Numbered from the stretch's first letter, positions 32,965-42,168 are shown. The stretch is 64,000 nt of DNA from Streptomyces sp. NRRL WC-3742 (GCF_000720635.1 NZ_JOCF01000040.1:7142-71141); one strand, 5' to 3'. Notes: generated by a model from the sequence alone, not told the origin. Numbers and translations are program-made.

Positions 32965-35187
32965 TTGGCCGGCGACTGGACACCACATCCCGCGGCGCAG
33001 CCGCGCGAGCCGGAGCCCGGCCGGCTGCCGGCCGAGGTGACGGGCTTCGTCGGGCGGCGGCGCGAACTGACCGAGCTGGCGGCCCTGCTGGCCGGCGCCC
33101 GGCTGGTGACGGTGACGGGCCCCGGCGGGGTCGGCAAGAGCCGGCTGGCGCTGCGCGCGGCGGCCCGCGCCGCCGGGGCGTTCCCGGACGGCACCTGGCT
33201 GGTCGAGGTGGCCCCGGTGCAGGACCCCCTGCTCCTCGGCCACGCCGTCCTGGAGGCGCTGCACCTGACCGACGGCACCGCCCGCCCGCCGCTGGACGTC
33301 CTGACCGGGGCGCTGAACGGCCGGCGCCTGCTGATCGTCCTGGACGGCTGCGAGCACCTGGTCGAGGCGTGCGCCGACCTCGCGGACGCGCTGCTGCGGG
33401 CCCTGCCGGGCCTGCGGGTGCTGGCCACCAGCCGCTCCGCCCTGCGCGCCGGCGGCGAGCACCTGCTCACCCTGGCCCCGCTGCCGGTCGGCCCGGCCGC
33501 GCCCGAGGCGCCCGTACGGGCCACCGCGCTGCCGGACGCCGTCCGGCTGTTCGCCGACCGGGCCCGCGCGGTGCTGCCGGGCTTCGAGGTCACCGACGCC
33601 AACGTGGAGGCCGTCGCCCTGCTGTGCCGCCGCCTGGACGGCATCCCGCTGGCCGTGGAGCTGGCCGCCGGACGGCTGCGGGCGCTGTCCGTGGAGCAGA
33701 TCACCGCCCGGCTGGACGACCGGTTCCGGCTGCTCACCGGCGGCTGCCGCACGGCCCTGCCGAGGCACCAGACGCTGCGCACCACGATCGGCTGGAGCCA
33801 TGAACTGTGCACGGTGCAGGAACGTTTACTCTGGGCCCGCCTTTCGGTTTTCGCCGGCAGTTTCGACCTGGAGGCCGCCGAGTACGTCTGCGCCGGCGAC
33901 GGCCTCGAGCCCGAGGACGTCCTCGACCTCCTGGACGAGCTCGTCGGCAAGTCCGTCCTGCTGCGCGAGGACAGCGCCTTCGGCGTCCGCTTCCGGCTGC
34001 TGGACACCCTGCGCGAGTACGGCGGCCACTGGCTGCGCGCCGCCGGGGAGGAGCAGCGGCTGCTGCGCCGCCACCGGGACTGGTACCTGGGCGTCGCCAC
34101 CTGGGGCGAGGTCGAGTGGTTCGGCCCCCGCCAGGCCGAGACCGCCGAGCGCACCGAACTGGCCCACAGCAACCTGCGCGCCGCCCTGGAGTTCTGCCTC
34201 GCCGAGCCCGGCGAGGAGCAGATCGGCCTGCTGCTTGCTGGCACCCTGTGGTTCTACTGGGTCGGCTGCGGCCACCTCGGCGAGGGCCGGCACTGGCTGG
34301 ACCGCGCCCTGGCCCTGGACCGCGAACCCACCGAGGCCCGCGCCAAGGCCCTCTGGGTCACCGGCTACATGGCCACCCTCCAGGGCGACCTCTCCGCCGC
34401 CCGCCCGGCCCTGGAGGAGTGCCGCCGCCAGGCCCTGGACACCGGCGACGACCGGGCCCTGGCCTACGCCGTCCACCGCCAGGGCTGCGCCGCCCTGATC
34501 GGCGACGACCCCGAGCGCGCCGCCGAACTGTTCGAGGAGGCCCTCTGGCACTACCGGACGATCGGCGAGCTCAACAGCAACGTGGTGATGGCCATGTTCG
34601 AACTCGGCCTCGCCTACGTCTTCCAGGGCGACCTCGACAGCGGCGAGCTCTGGTTCGGCCAGGCCCGCGAACTGTGCGAGGAGCACGGTGAGCAGTGGGC
34701 GTACGCGTACGTGCTCTACGCGATGGCGTACTCGCACTGGCTGGACGGCGCCGTGGAGCCGGCCCGGGTGCTGGCCAGGGAGTGCGTCCGGCTCAACCAC
34801 CGCTTCCACGACCTGCTCGGCATCGTGATCGGCATCGACCTGCTGGCGCTGCTGGAGACGGAGCCGAGCGCCCCGGGCCGCATCGGAAACCTGCGCGAGG
34901 CCCGGGTGCTCCAGGGCGCCGCCCACCGGATCTGGCGCACGGTCGGCAACCCGTTCCTGGGCTCGAGCTCCTTCTTCGGCCCCCACCAGGAGTGCGCCGA
35001 GCGGGCCCGCGCCGGGCTCACCGAGCAGGAGTACGAGGGCTGCTACGAGGCCGGCGCCCTGCTGGACCTCGACGCGGCCGTCACCCGGGCGCTGGGCGGC
35101 GGCGGCTCCCCGGGGGGCCCGGAGCCCGGCCCCGGGTCCTGTTCCGTACCGCCCGCACCGGCGCCCGCGCCGGTGCGGAATAGCTGA
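32965..35187 (+). CDS. NB-ARC ATPase with TPR-like repeats, no DNA-binding domain
   Basis: The 740-residue protein resembles the ATPase core of AfsR/SARP or large LuxR-type regulators. A Walker A loop TGPGGVGKS (about 51-59) and Walker B LLIVLDGCEHL (about 122-132) are followed by the GLPLAVELAAGRLRAL-type motif (here GIPLAVELAAGRLRALS) and a winged-helix-like part (about 270-350). TPR-type helical repeats span about 420-680. The C-terminus (LTEQEYEGCYEAGALLDLDAAVTRAL) is where a LuxR helix-turn-helix normally begins, but only a Pro/Gly tail follows, and there is no N-terminal DNA-binding domain. It starts at TTG with GGGGAG upstream. It may signal through protein partners; the adjacent TPR gene is a candidate. 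Confidence 0.85.
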   Translation: MAGDWTPHPAAQPREPEPGRLPAEVTGFVGRRRELTELAALLAGARLVTVTGPGGVGKSRLALRAAARAAGAFPDGTWLVEVAPVQDPLLLGHAVLEALHLTDGTARPPLDVLTGALNGRRLLIVLDGCEHLVEACADLADALLRALPGLRVLATSRSALRAGGEHLLTLAPLPVGPAAPEAPVRATALPDAVRLFADRARAVLPGFEVTDANVEAVALLCRRLDGIPLAVELAAGRLRALSVEQITARLDDRFRLLTGGCRTALPRHQTLRTTIGWSHELCTVQERLLWARLSVFAGSFDLEAAEYVCAGDGLEPEDVLDLLDELVGKSVLLREDSAFGVRFRLLDTLREYGGHWLRAAGEEQRLLRRHRDWYLGVATWGEVEWFGPRQAETAERTELAHSNLRAALEFCLAEPGEEQIGLLLAGTLWFYWVGCGHLGEGRHWLDRALALDREPTEARAKALWVTGYMATLQGDLSAARPALEECRRQALDTGDDRALAYAVHRQGCAALIGDDPERAAELFEEALWHYRTIGELNSNVVMAMFELGLAYVFQGDLDSGELWFGQARELCEEHGEQWAYAYVLYAMAYSHWLDGAVEPARVLARECVRLNHRFHDLLGIVIGIDLLALLETEPSAPGRIGNLREARVLQGAAHRIWRTVGNPFLGSSSFFGPHQECAERARAGLTEQEYEGCYEAGALLDLDAAVTRALGGGGSPGGPEPGPGSCSVPPAPAPAPVRNS

Positions 35188-35195
35188 AGCTTGCC

Positions 35196-35219
35196 GATTG
35201 CTTGAGGAGGCAAGCAATC
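35196..35219 (+). promoter_or_regulatory. 9-bp inverted repeat with AGGAGG loop
   Basis: GATTGCTTG and CAAGCAATC pair perfectly around the six-base loop AGGAGG. The element is AT-richer than its surroundings. It lies between the NB-ARC stop and the small TPR gene, just before that gene's real ribosome-binding site (GGAAGGAG). It could be an operator, an mRNA structure or an intercistronic processing site. Confidence 0.55.
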
Positions 35220-35235
35220 ATCCGGAAGGAGCACC

Positions 35236-35553
35236 ATGGCCATCCACGACGAGTACCGCCTCGCGACGTTCTACTTCGACTCCAAGGCGTACGCCGACGC
35301 CGCCCGCATGCTCGAGGGCGTGATCGCCGAGGAGCCGGCCAACCTCTCCGTCCGCCTGCTGCTCGCCCGCAGCTACTACCACTCCGCCCAGCTCGGCCGC
35401 GCCGAGGCCGAACTGCTGCGGATCCTGGAGACGGACCCGACCGAGGACTACGCCCGCCTGATGCTCGGCCGCACCCTGGAGCGCCAGGGCCGCGCCGAGG
35501 AGGCCCGCCCGCACCTGCGGCTGGCCGCCGCGATGGCCGGCGAGGACGTCTGA
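35236..35553 (+). CDS. Small tetratricopeptide repeat protein
   Basis: The 105-residue protein is made of about three TPR helices pairs: ATFYFDSKAYADAARMLEGV, RLLLARSYYHSAQLGRAEAEL and ARLMLGRTLERQGRAEEARPHL. It has no signal peptide or membrane segment, so it is probably a cytosolic protein-interaction module. GGAAGGAG lies five bases before the ATG. It is 48 bases downstream of the NB-ARC/TPR gene and convergent with rpsD. Small TPR proteins next to rpsD occur in other streptomycetes (from memory), so the pairing with the NB-ARC gene may be secondary. Confidence 0.88.
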   Translation: MAIHDEYRLATFYFDSKAYADAARMLEGVIAEEPANLSVRLLLARSYYHSAQLGRAEAELLRILETDPTEDYARLMLGRTLERQGRAEEARPHLRLAAAMAGEDV

Positions 35554-35572
35554 CGACCGGACCGGAAATGGG

Positions 35573-35610
35573 GCGAGCCCCCGTCGCCTCGAAAGGCGGC
35601 GGGGGCTCGC
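35573..35610. terminator. Bidirectional terminator between TPR gene and rpsD
   Basis: The arms GCGAGCCCCCGTCGCC (35573-35588) and GGCGGCGGGGGCTCGC (35595-35610) form a 16-bp stem with a single T-G wobble and a TCGAAA loop. The genes on both sides converge on it. Confidence 0.85.
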
Positions 35611-35644
35611 TCTCGGTTTCGCGAAGTGCGGAACCGCTCGCGGG

Positions 35645-36259
35645 TCAGCGCGAGTAGTACTCGACGACCAGCTGCTCGTCGCAGATCACCGGGATCTCCT
35701 TGCGCTGCGGCGCACGGTCCAGGCGGAAGGCCAGGGCCTTCAGGTTGACCTCGAGGTACTTCGGGGTCTGGCCCTCACCCGCGTAGCCACCCTCACGGGC
35801 GACCTGGAAGGGGACCTTCTCCTTGCTGCGCTCGCGGATGGTCACCACGAAGCCCGGCTTCATCTGGAACGACGGCTTGTTGACCTTGCCGCCGTTGACC
35901 TCGACGTGGCCGTGGACGACCATCTGACGGGCCTGGTAGATGGTGCGGGCGATGCCCGAACGCAGGACCAGGGCGTCGAGGCGGGTCTCCAGCTCGGCGA
36001 CGAGCGCCTCACCGGTCTTGCCCTCGGCCTTCTTCGCGCGGTCGAACGCGCGGGCCAGCTGCTTCTCGCTCAGGTCGTACTGGGCGCGAAGACGCTGCTT
36101 CTCGGTCAGACGGACCTTGTAGTCCGAGTTCTGCTTGCGACCACGGCCGTGCTGGCCGGGCGGGTACGGGCGGGCCTCGAAGTACTTGACGGACTTCGGG
36201 GTCAGCGGCACGCCGAGCGCACGCGCGATCTTGACCTTGGGGCGCTTCTGGTTCGCCAT
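35645..36259 (-). CDS. rpsD: 30S ribosomal protein S4
   Basis: S4 nucleates 30S assembly. The 204-residue protein has the N-terminal S4 domain and the S4 RNA-binding module (LDALVLRSGIARTIYQARQMVVHGHVEVNGG). The N-terminal region lacks the zinc-binding cysteines of the C-plus form; the only Cys is near the C-terminus (VICDEQ). It is therefore the zinc-independent type. AAGGAAGG precedes the ATG. Unlike many bacteria it stands alone, not in the alpha operon; it lies 306 bases downstream of rarA. Confidence 0.98.
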   Translation of the reverse strand: MANQKRPKVKIARALGVPLTPKSVKYFEARPYPPGQHGRGRKQNSDYKVRLTEKQRLRAQYDLSEKQLARAFDRAKKAEGKTGEALVAELETRLDALVLRSGIARTIYQARQMVVHGHVEVNGGKVNKPSFQMKPGFVVTIRERSKEKVPFQVAREGGYAGEGQTPKYLEVNLKALAFRLDRAPQRKEIPVICDEQLVVEYYSR

Positions 36260-36565
36260 GAACCAAACCTTCCTTGCTTACGAATACGGCTTCCACCAGG
36301 TGTTGACGGAGGTCGCTCGTCGCGACCCGGAGAAAACCCCGCCGCCTGCGCGATGGGATCAGCCGCTCTCCGGAGCCGGGCACGAATGTGCTTGTCACAC
36401 GGGGAGCCCGAAGGCCCGCCCGCGACACCGAAACGGTGCGCGACGCTCCTGCTGCGGACCTCCCGGAGGAGGTCTACGGCCACCGCCCCGCTGGTGCGGC
36501 CGGTCGGTGGGGTCTCCCCCGCCGCCGTCCCGGGACATGGCACTCCGACCGAGTATACCGGGAGA
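36260..36565 (-). promoter_or_regulatory. rpsD leader/promoter region
   Basis: There is no gene in these 306 bases. A TATACT -10-like hexamer (36552-36557, minus strand) lies near the rarA end without a clear -35, which would give a leader of about 285 bases. Within it GACCTCC and GGAGGTC (36457-36463 and 36468-36474) form a 7-bp hairpin. I cannot show an S4 autoregulatory site. Confidence 0.35.
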
Positions 36566-36690
36566 TCACTCGCCCTTTTCCCCGGCCCTCTGCTCCCCGG
36601 CCTTCTCGCCCCCGGCCTTCTCGCCCCCGGCCCTCTGCTCCTTGACCTTCTGCTCCCCGGCCCTCTGCTCCTTGGGGCGCTCCCCCCGCA
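36566..36690 (-). repeat. 15-bp-type tandem repeats in the 3' end of rarA
   Basis: Units such as GGCCTTCTCGCCCCC (twice in a row) and CGGCCCTCTGCTCC variants repeat through the last 120 bases of the gene. They encode the Glu/Lys/Gly/Arg/Gln tail. The pattern suggests growth by slippage within the reading frame. Confidence 0.75.
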
Positions 36691-38026
36691 GCCGCCCCCG
36701 CGTCCACTCCACCGTGTCCGCGTAGCGCACCTCGCCGCCGCGCCGGTTGGGCCGGTAGTACTCCTTGCCGTGCACCGAGTCCGGCGCGTACTGCTGCGTC
36801 GCGATGCCCTCCGGCAGGTCGTGCGGGTACTGGTAGCCGTGCCCGTGGCCCAGCTTGCCCGCGCCGCCGTAGTGCGCGTCCCGCAGGTGCGGCGGCACGG
36901 CGCCCGCCAGGCCCTGCCGTACGTCCGCCAGCGCCGCGTCGATCGCCAGGTACGCGCTGTTGGACTTGGGCGCCAGGGCGAGGGCGATCGCCGCCTGGGA
37001 CAGGATGATCCGCGCCTCCGGGAAGCCGATCAGCGCCACCGCCTGGGCCGCCGCCACCGCCGTCTGCAGGGCGCTCGGGTCGGCCAGGCCCACGTCCTCG
37101 CTGGCGGAGATCATCAGCCGGCGGGCGATGAACCGCGGGTCCTCCCCCGCCTCGATCATCCGGGCCAGGTAGTGCAGGGTGGCGTCCACATCGCTGCCGC
37201 GGATCGACTTGATCAGCGCGCTGGCCACGTCGTAGTGCTGGTCGCCGTCCTTGTCGTAGCGCACGGCGGCCTGGTTGACGGCCGTCTCGGTGGTGGCCAG
37301 CGTGATGCTCGCCTCGCCCTTCTCCAGCGCCGCCCCGGCCGCCGCCTCCAGCGTGGTCAGCGCCCGCCGGGCGTCCCCGCCGGCCAGGCGCACCAGGTGG
37401 TCCTCGGCCTCGGCGGTCAGCTCCAGCGCGCCCGCCAGGCCCCGCTCGTCGGCCACCGCGCGGCGCAGCAGCGCCCGGACGTCCTCGTCGGTCAGGGCCT
37501 CCAGCGTGAGCAGCAGCGAGCGGGAGAGCAGCGGGGAGATCACCGAGAAGTACGGGTTCTCGGTGGTCGCGGCGATCAGGGTGACCCAGCGGTTCTCGAC
37601 GGCGGGCAGCAGCGAGTCCTGCTGAGCCTTGGAGAAGCGGTGGATCTCGTCCAGGAAGAGGACCGTCTCCCGGCCGGACATGCCGACCGCCCGCCGGGCG
37701 CCGTCGATCACCGCCCGGACCTCCTTGACCCCGGCGGTGATCGCGGACAGCTCGACGAAGCGGCCCTCCACGGACTGGCTGATGACGTGCGCGAGGGTGG
37801 TCTTCCCGGTGCCGGGCGGCCCCCACAGGATCACCGAGCTGGTGGCGGCCGGCCCGCGCGAGGAGGAGACCAGCCGGCGCAGCGGCGAGCCGGGCTTGAG
37901 CAGCTGCCGCTGCCCGGCCACCTCCTCCAGGGTGCGCGGGCGCATCCGTACGGCCAGCGGGGCGCGGCCGGGCTCCCTGCTCTGGCGTTCCTCGGCGGCT
38001 GCGGTGAAGAGGTCCGGTTCGTCCAC
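36566..38026 (-). CDS. rarA: Replication-associated recombination protein RarA (MgsA-like AAA+ ATPase)
   Basis: RarA is a clamp-loader-like AAA+ ATPase acting at stalled replication forks. The 486-residue protein has Walker [10 protein letters not shown], Walker [12 protein letters not shown], a sensor 1 in [10 protein letters not shown] and the C-terminal tetramerisation domain (about 250-430). After a normal end near WTRGRLRGE, about 35 extra residues of charged repeats follow (KEQRAGE, GGEKAGG units), encoded by short tandem repeats. The start is GTG (MDEPDLF). It is downstream of a dimeric-barrel protein gene and upstream of rpsD. Confidence 0.95.
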   Translation of the reverse strand: MDEPDLFTAAAEERQSREPGRAPLAVRMRPRTLEEVAGQRQLLKPGSPLRRLVSSSRGPAATSSVILWGPPGTGKTTLAHVISQSVEGRFVELSAITAGVKEVRAVIDGARRAVGMSGRETVLFLDEIHRFSKAQQDSLLPAVENRWVTLIAATTENPYFSVISPLLSRSLLLTLEALTDEDVRALLRRAVADERGLAGALELTAEAEDHLVRLAGGDARRALTTLEAAAGAALEKGEASITLATTETAVNQAAVRYDKDGDQHYDVASALIKSIRGSDVDATLHYLARMIEAGEDPRFIARRLMISASEDVGLADPSALQTAVAAAQAVALIGFPEARIILSQAAIALALAPKSNSAYLAIDAALADVRQGLAGAVPPHLRDAHYGGAGKLGHGHGYQYPHDLPEGIATQQYAPDSVHGKEYYRPNRRGGEVRYADTVEWTRGRLRGERPKEQRAGEQKVKEQRAGGEKAGGEKAGEQRAGEKGE

Positions 38027-38057
38027 ACCGGAAGCCTATGCGAGGGCCCCGACACGC

Positions 38058-38672
38058 CTATGCCTGCGTGCGGCGGTCCAGCAGGACCACCTCGAACTCC
38101 TCCAACGAGCGCAGGATGCCGCCCACCGCGGCGACCGCCTTCGAGCGGGCCTCGGCGTTCGGCCCGCGCGAGGCTTCGAAGCTCGCCCGGTCGGCGAAGA
38201 TCAGGCCGGTCGAGAGCCGGCCTGCCGCCCGGTGCGCCAGCATCGCGCCGGTCACGAAGCCCGGCGCCTGCTGCAGCATCGGCAGCGCCTGGTCCCGGAA
38301 CACCTCGGCCGCCTCGTCCACCTTCTCCGGGTCGACGTCGACCCGCACCAGGCGGAACCCGGCGCCCGGCCCGGCCTCTCCGGGCGGGGCCGTGGCCACG
38401 GCCTCCCAGACGTCGGTGGCCACGGTGCCGGCCAGCGGTGCCAGCAGCTCCGCCCTGCGCGCCCGCAGGGCCGTGTCACTGTCGCGCTCGGCCTGGGCGG
38501 ACTCCCACCAGGAGCCCATCGTGATCTTGCCGAGGGCCCGGTCGACGAACAGGCCGTAGCCGCGGTAGCCGGGCTGCCCGGAGAGCAGGTCGAGCGCCTC
38601 CTTGCCGAATCCCTCGACGGTCTGCCCGATCCGGTCCGGATTCCCGGTGGCGTAGACGGTACGGACGAACAT
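38058..38672 (-). CDS. Duplicated dimeric alpha/beta-barrel (antibiotic monooxygenase-like) protein
   Basis: The 204-residue protein consists of two similar halves. FVRTVYATGNPDRIGQTVEGF heads the first and FRLVRVDVDPEKVDEAAEVF the second, each followed by a helix, a PGYRGYGLF or PGFVTGAML strand and a final strand. This is the ABM/EthD-type ferredoxin-like fold fused in tandem. No cofactor site or catalytic residue can be assigned, so the function is unknown. AGGAGG lies seven bases before the ATG. It sits between ppk2 and rarA on the same strand. Confidence 0.75.
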   Translation of the reverse strand: MFVRTVYATGNPDRIGQTVEGFGKEALDLLSGQPGYRGYGLFVDRALGKITMGSWWESAQAERDSDTALRARRAELLAPLAGTVATDVWEAVATAPPGEAGPGAGFRLVRVDVDPEKVDEAAEVFRDQALPMLQQAPGFVTGAMLAHRAAGRLSTGLIFADRASFEASRGPNAEARSKAVAAVGGILRSLEEFEVVLLDRRTQA

Positions 38673-38750
38673 GAGCGCGCCTCCTGTGGACGCCCGGGCG
38701 CCACACGGGGCCGTTCACGCAGTGGAGTCGCAGCGCCCGGAGGGCCCCGT

Positions 38751-39557
38751 CTACTCCAGTGTGGCAGTACGGTCCGGAACGTACTTCTGCAGGTCGCGCG
38801 GGGGCCGCTGGTAGCCGCGCGGGGCCGGGCGGGGCGGCAGGTCGATCTTCGGCGGGGAGATCTCGTGGTACGCGACGGTGGAGAGCAGGTGGGCGATCAT
38901 GTTGATCCTGGCCCGGCGCTTGTCGTCGCTCTCGACCACGTGCCAGGGCGAGTCCGGGGTGTCGGTGTAGACGAACATCTCGTCCTTGGCCCGGGAGTAG
39001 TCCTCCCAGTGCCTGATCGACTCGACGTCCATCGGGGAGAGCTTCCAGCGCTTCATCGGGTCCTCCAGGCGGTCCCGGAAGCGCCGTTCCTGTTCGGTGT
39101 CGCTCACCGAGAACCAGTACTTGCGCAGCAGGATGCCGGACTCGATCAGCATCCGCTCGAAGGTCGGGCACTGGTGCAGGAACTGCCAGTACTCCTCGTC
39201 GGTGCAGAAGCCCATGACCCGCTCGACACCGGCCCGGTTGTACCAGCTGCGGTCGAACAGCACGATCTCGCCGGCGGCCGGGAGCTGCTCGACGTAGCGC
39301 TGGAAGTACCACTGGGTCCTCTGCCGCTCGGTCGGTGTCGGCAGTGCGGCGACCCGGGCGATGCGGGGGTTCAGGTACTCGGTGACGCGCTTGATCGCAC
39401 CGCCCTTGCCGGCCGCGTCCCGGCCCTCGAAGATCACCACGACCCGGGCGCCCTCGACCCGCACCCACTCCTGGAGTTTCACCAACTCCTGCTGCAGGCG
39501 CAGCAGTTCCTTCTCGTACGCCTTCTTGCCGAACCGCTGCCGCTGCTCCTCGGCCAC
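38751..39557 (-). CDS. ppk2: Polyphosphate kinase 2
   Basis: PPK2 transfers phosphate between polyphosphate and nucleoside diphosphates. The 268-residue single-domain class I-type enzyme has Walker A GRDAAGKGGAIKR, the Asp-Arg motif LFDRSWYNRAGVERVMGF and the lid-region arginines in RRFRDRLEDPMKRWKLS. The GTG start has GGGAGGG six bases upstream. The direction of the reaction (NDP phosphorylation or polyP synthesis) cannot be told from sequence. A 12-bp minisatellite lies just upstream. Confidence 0.93.
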   Translation of the reverse strand: MAEEQRQRFGKKAYEKELLRLQQELVKLQEWVRVEGARVVVIFEGRDAAGKGGAIKRVTEYLNPRIARVAALPTPTERQRTQWYFQRYVEQLPAAGEIVLFDRSWYNRAGVERVMGFCTDEEYWQFLHQCPTFERMLIESGILLRKYWFSVSDTEQERRFRDRLEDPMKRWKLSPMDVESIRHWEDYSRAKDEMFVYTDTPDSPWHVVESDDKRRARINMIAHLLSTVAYHEISPPKIDLPPRPAPRGYQRPPRDLQKYVPDRTATLE

Positions 39558-39622
39558 CCCTGGCCCTCCCGTCCGCCTGTCACCGATGATCCTTCACCGT
39601 AGACACAGGCGGACCGGTACCG

Positions 39623-39682
39623 CAGGTCGGGCCGTGAGTCGGGCCGCAGGTCGGGCCATGGGTCGGGCCGTGGGTCGGCCCG
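39623..39682. repeat. Intergenic minisatellite of five 12-bp units
   Basis: Five tandem units follow the pattern (C/T)(A/G)(G)GTCGGGCC(G/A), for example CAGGTCGGGCCG and TGGGTCGGGCCG. They lie between the GNAT stop (39764) and the ppk2 start (39557), i.e. upstream of ppk2 in its direction of transcription. Confidence 0.8.
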
Positions 39683-39763
39683 GGGAGAGGGGGCCGGAGG
39701 CCGGGGTGGGGCCTCCGGTGGGAGGGGGTGGCGCGGTGGCGCACGGTGAGGGGGTTGGGCGGC

Positions 39764-40282
39764 CTATACGCCGACGAACGGCTCCGGGTAGCGGCAGAGC
39801 CCGCGCGGGCCGCCGTCGTACGCCGACAGGGGCAGCGCCTGGAAGTACGTCTCCGGCACCTCGAACGGGCCGGTGACCTCGTGCCGCCCGGCCGGCGTGA
39901 AGCCGAAGCGGCCGTAGTACTCCGGGTCACCGAGGACGACGACCAGCTTCTCGCCCGCCGCCTCGGCCGCCGACAGCGCGGCCCGGACGACGACTTCGCC
40001 GACGCCCCTGCGCTGCCACTCGGGGGCGACCGCCACCGGCGCGAGCGCCAGCGCGTCACCGAGGGCGCCGTCGCCGCCGACCCGCAGCCGGGTCAGCAGC
40101 GCGTGCCCGATCACCAGGTCGGTGGCGTCCGTCGCCACTATGGACAGCCCGGGCAGCCAGGCGGGGTCGCGGCGCAGCGCGTCCACCAGGTCCGCCTCGT
40201 CCGGGCCGGGGAACGCGGCCATCAGGACGCGTCTGATCTCCGGGGCGTCGTCCGGACGTTCTGTTCTCGTTCTGACCTGCAA
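39764..40282 (-). CDS. GNAT-family N-acetyltransferase
   Basis: The 172-residue protein has the GNAT fold: VRTRTERPDDAPEIRRVL at the N-terminus and acetyl-CoA motif A in LAPVAVAPEWQRRGVGEVVVRAAL (QRRGVG). VLGDPEYYGRFGFTPA near the C-terminus resembles the YhbS-type subgroup. The substrate is unknown. It starts at TTG with GAGGAAGGG about 8 bases upstream. It follows the aspS terminator, so it probably starts its own transcript. Confidence 0.88.
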   Translation of the reverse strand: MQVRTRTERPDDAPEIRRVLMAAFPGPDEADLVDALRRDPAWLPGLSIVATDATDLVIGHALLTRLRVGGDGALGDALALAPVAVAPEWQRRGVGEVVVRAALSAAEAAGEKLVVVLGDPEYYGRFGFTPAGRHEVTGPFEVPETYFQALPLSAYDGGPRGLCRYPEPFVGV

Positions 40283-40318
40283 GGGTCAACCCTTCCTCTG
40301 TCGCACGCCGTTGTGGAC

Positions 40319-40352
40319 CGGCCCCGAACGGACCGGTGTCCGTTCGGGGCCG
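40319..40352 (-). terminator. Terminator after aspS
   Basis: CGGCCCCGAACGGA (40319-40332) and TCCGTTCGGGGCCG (40339-40352) form a perfect 14-bp stem with a six-base loop. It lies 26 bases past the aspS stop. Confidence 0.85.
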
Positions 40353-40377
40353 TTGAAGGTTAGCGGATGACGCGGCG

Positions 40378-42168
40378 TCAGCTCTCCTGCTGCGCCTCGG
40401 GCTTGGCTTCCTCGCGGACCTTGGGCTTGGCGTCCACGCCGGCCTCGCGACGCTGCGCCGGGGTGATCGGCGTCGGGGCGCCGGTCAGCGGGTCACCGCC
40501 GGTGGAGGTCTTCGGGAAGGCGATGACGTCCCGGATGGTGTCGTACCCGCCGAGCAGGGTGACCACGCGGTCCAGGCCGAAGGCGACGCCACCGTGCGGC
40601 GGCGGGCCGTAGTTGAACGCGTCGAGCAGGAAGCCGAACTGCGAGGCCGCCTCCTCCTCGGAGAGGCCGATCGCGTCGAACGCCCGCTTCTGCACGTCCC
40701 GCTGGTGGATACGGATCGAACCGCCGCCCAGCTCCGAGCCGTTGAGGACCAGGTCGTAGGCGTTGGACAGGGCCGAGCCCGGGTCGGTGTCGAAGGTGTC
40801 CAGCGACTCGGCGGTGGGGGCGGTGAAGGGGTGGTGCACCGCGTGCCAGCCCTGGAACTCGCCCTTGTCGTCCTCGATCGGCTCGAACATCGGGAAGTCG
40901 ACGACCCAGAGGAAGGCCCACGCGGACTCGTCGATCAGCGCGCAGCGCTTGCCGATCTCCAGTCGGGCGGCGCCGAGCAGCTCCTGCGAGGGGCGCTCCT
41001 TGCCGGCGGCGAAGAAGATCGCGTCGCCGTTCTTGGCGCCGGCCGCGGCGGCGAGGCCGGCCAGGTGCTCCTCGGAGAGGTTCTTGGCGACGGGGCCGCG
41101 CAGCTCGCCGGTCTCGGCGTCGATGAGCACGTAGGCCAGGCCCCGGGCGCCGCGCGCCTTGGCCCAGTCCTGCCAGGCGTCGAGCTGCTTGCGCGGCTGC
41201 GAGGCACCGCCGGGCATGACCACGGCGCCGACGTACGGGGCCTGGAAGACGCGGAAGTCGGTGCCCTTGAAGTACTCGGTGAGGTCGGTGAGTTCCTGGC
41301 CGAAGCGCACGTCCGGCTTGTCGGAGCCGTAGCGGCCCATCGCGTCCGCGTAGGTCATGCGCGGCAGCGGGTTCGGGATCTCGTAGCCGTGGACCTCGCG
41401 CCAGATCGCACCGATGATCTTCTCGCCGAGGGCCAGGATGTCCTCCTGGTCGACGAAGGACGCCTCGATGTCGAGCTGGGTGAACTCCGGCTGCCGGTCG
41501 GCGCGGAAGTCCTCGTCGCGGAAGCAGCGGGCGATCTGGTAGTAGCGCTCCATGCCGGCCACCATCAGCAGCTGCTTGAACAGCTGGGGCGACTGCGGCA
41601 GCGCGTACCAGTGGCCGGGCTGCAGGCGGACGGGGACGAGGAAGTCGCGGGCGCCCTCGGGGGTGGAGCGGGTGAGGTACGGCGTCTCGATGTCGAGGAA
41701 GTCGTTCTCCTCCATCACCCGGCGGATGATGTTGCTGACCCTGGAGCGCAGCCGCAGGCCCTTGGCCGGGCCCTCGCGGCGCAGGTCCAGGTAGCGGTAG
41801 CGCAGCCGGACCTCCTCGTTGACGGTGCCCGGCTCGTACTCGGCGACGGGGAAGGGCAGCGGCGCGGCCTCGGAGAGGACCTCGATCTCGCTGACGACGA
41901 CCTCGACGGCGCCGGTGGGGATGTCGGGGTTCTCGTTGCCCTCGGGGCGCACCCGGACGTCGCCGACGACCTTGACGCAGTACTCGGCGCGCAGGCCGTG
42001 CACCGAGTCCAGGTCGCGGACCACGATCTGCACGGTGCCGGAGGCGTCGCGCAGGTCGATGAAGGCCACGCCGCCGTGGTCGCGGCGGCGGGCGACCCAG
42101 CCGGCCAGGGTGACGGTGGTGCCTGCGTGCTCCGGGCGGAGCGTGCCCGCGTCGTGCGTGCGGATCAC
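40378..42168 (-). CDS. aspS: Aspartyl-tRNA synthetase
   Basis: AspS charges tRNA-Asp (and possibly tRNA-Asn if it is non-discriminating). The 596-residue bacterial-type enzyme has an N-terminal OB-fold anticodon domain ([22 protein letters not shown]), class II motif 2 ([21 protein letters not shown]), the GAD insertion domain and motif 3 ([12 protein letters not shown]). The GTG start overlaps the hisS stop by 4 bases (GTGA). The C-terminal tail is charged ([16 protein letters not shown]). Whether Gln-dependent amidation is needed cannot be judged from this window. Confidence 0.97.
   Translation of the reverse strand: MIRTHDAGTLRPEHAGTTVTLAGWVARRRDHGGVAFIDLRDASGTVQIVVRDLDSVHGLRAEYCVKVVGDVRVRPEGNENPDIPTGAVEVVVSEIEVLSEAAPLPFPVAEYEPGTVNEEVRLRYRYLDLRREGPAKGLRLRSRVSNIIRRVMEENDFLDIETPYLTRSTPEGARDFLVPVRLQPGHWYALPQSPQLFKQLLMVAGMERYYQIARCFRDEDFRADRQPEFTQLDIEASFVDQEDILALGEKIIGAIWREVHGYEIPNPLPRMTYADAMGRYGSDKPDVRFGQELTDLTEYFKGTDFRVFQAPYVGAVVMPGGASQPRKQLDAWQDWAKARGARGLAYVLIDAETGELRGPVAKNLSEEHLAGLAAAAGAKNGDAIFFAAGKERPSQELLGAARLEIGKRCALIDESAWAFLWVVDFPMFEPIEDDKGEFQGWHAVHHPFTAPTAESLDTFDTDPGSALSNAYDLVLNGSELGGGSIRIHQRDVQKRAFDAIGLSEEEAASQFGFLLDAFNYGPPPHGGVAFGLDRVVTLLGGYDTIRDVIAFPKTSTGGDPLTGAPTPITPAQRREAGVDAKPKVREEAKPEAQQES

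Noticed and set aside
32965..35187. SARP-type activator or biosynthetic gene cluster regulator
   Set aside because: No N-terminal OmpR-like or bacterial activation domain, no C-terminal HTH, and no biosynthetic genes around it.
36260..36565. S4 autoregulatory pseudoknot in the rpsD leader
   Set aside because: Only one short hairpin can be traced; I could not build a pseudoknot overlapping the start codon.
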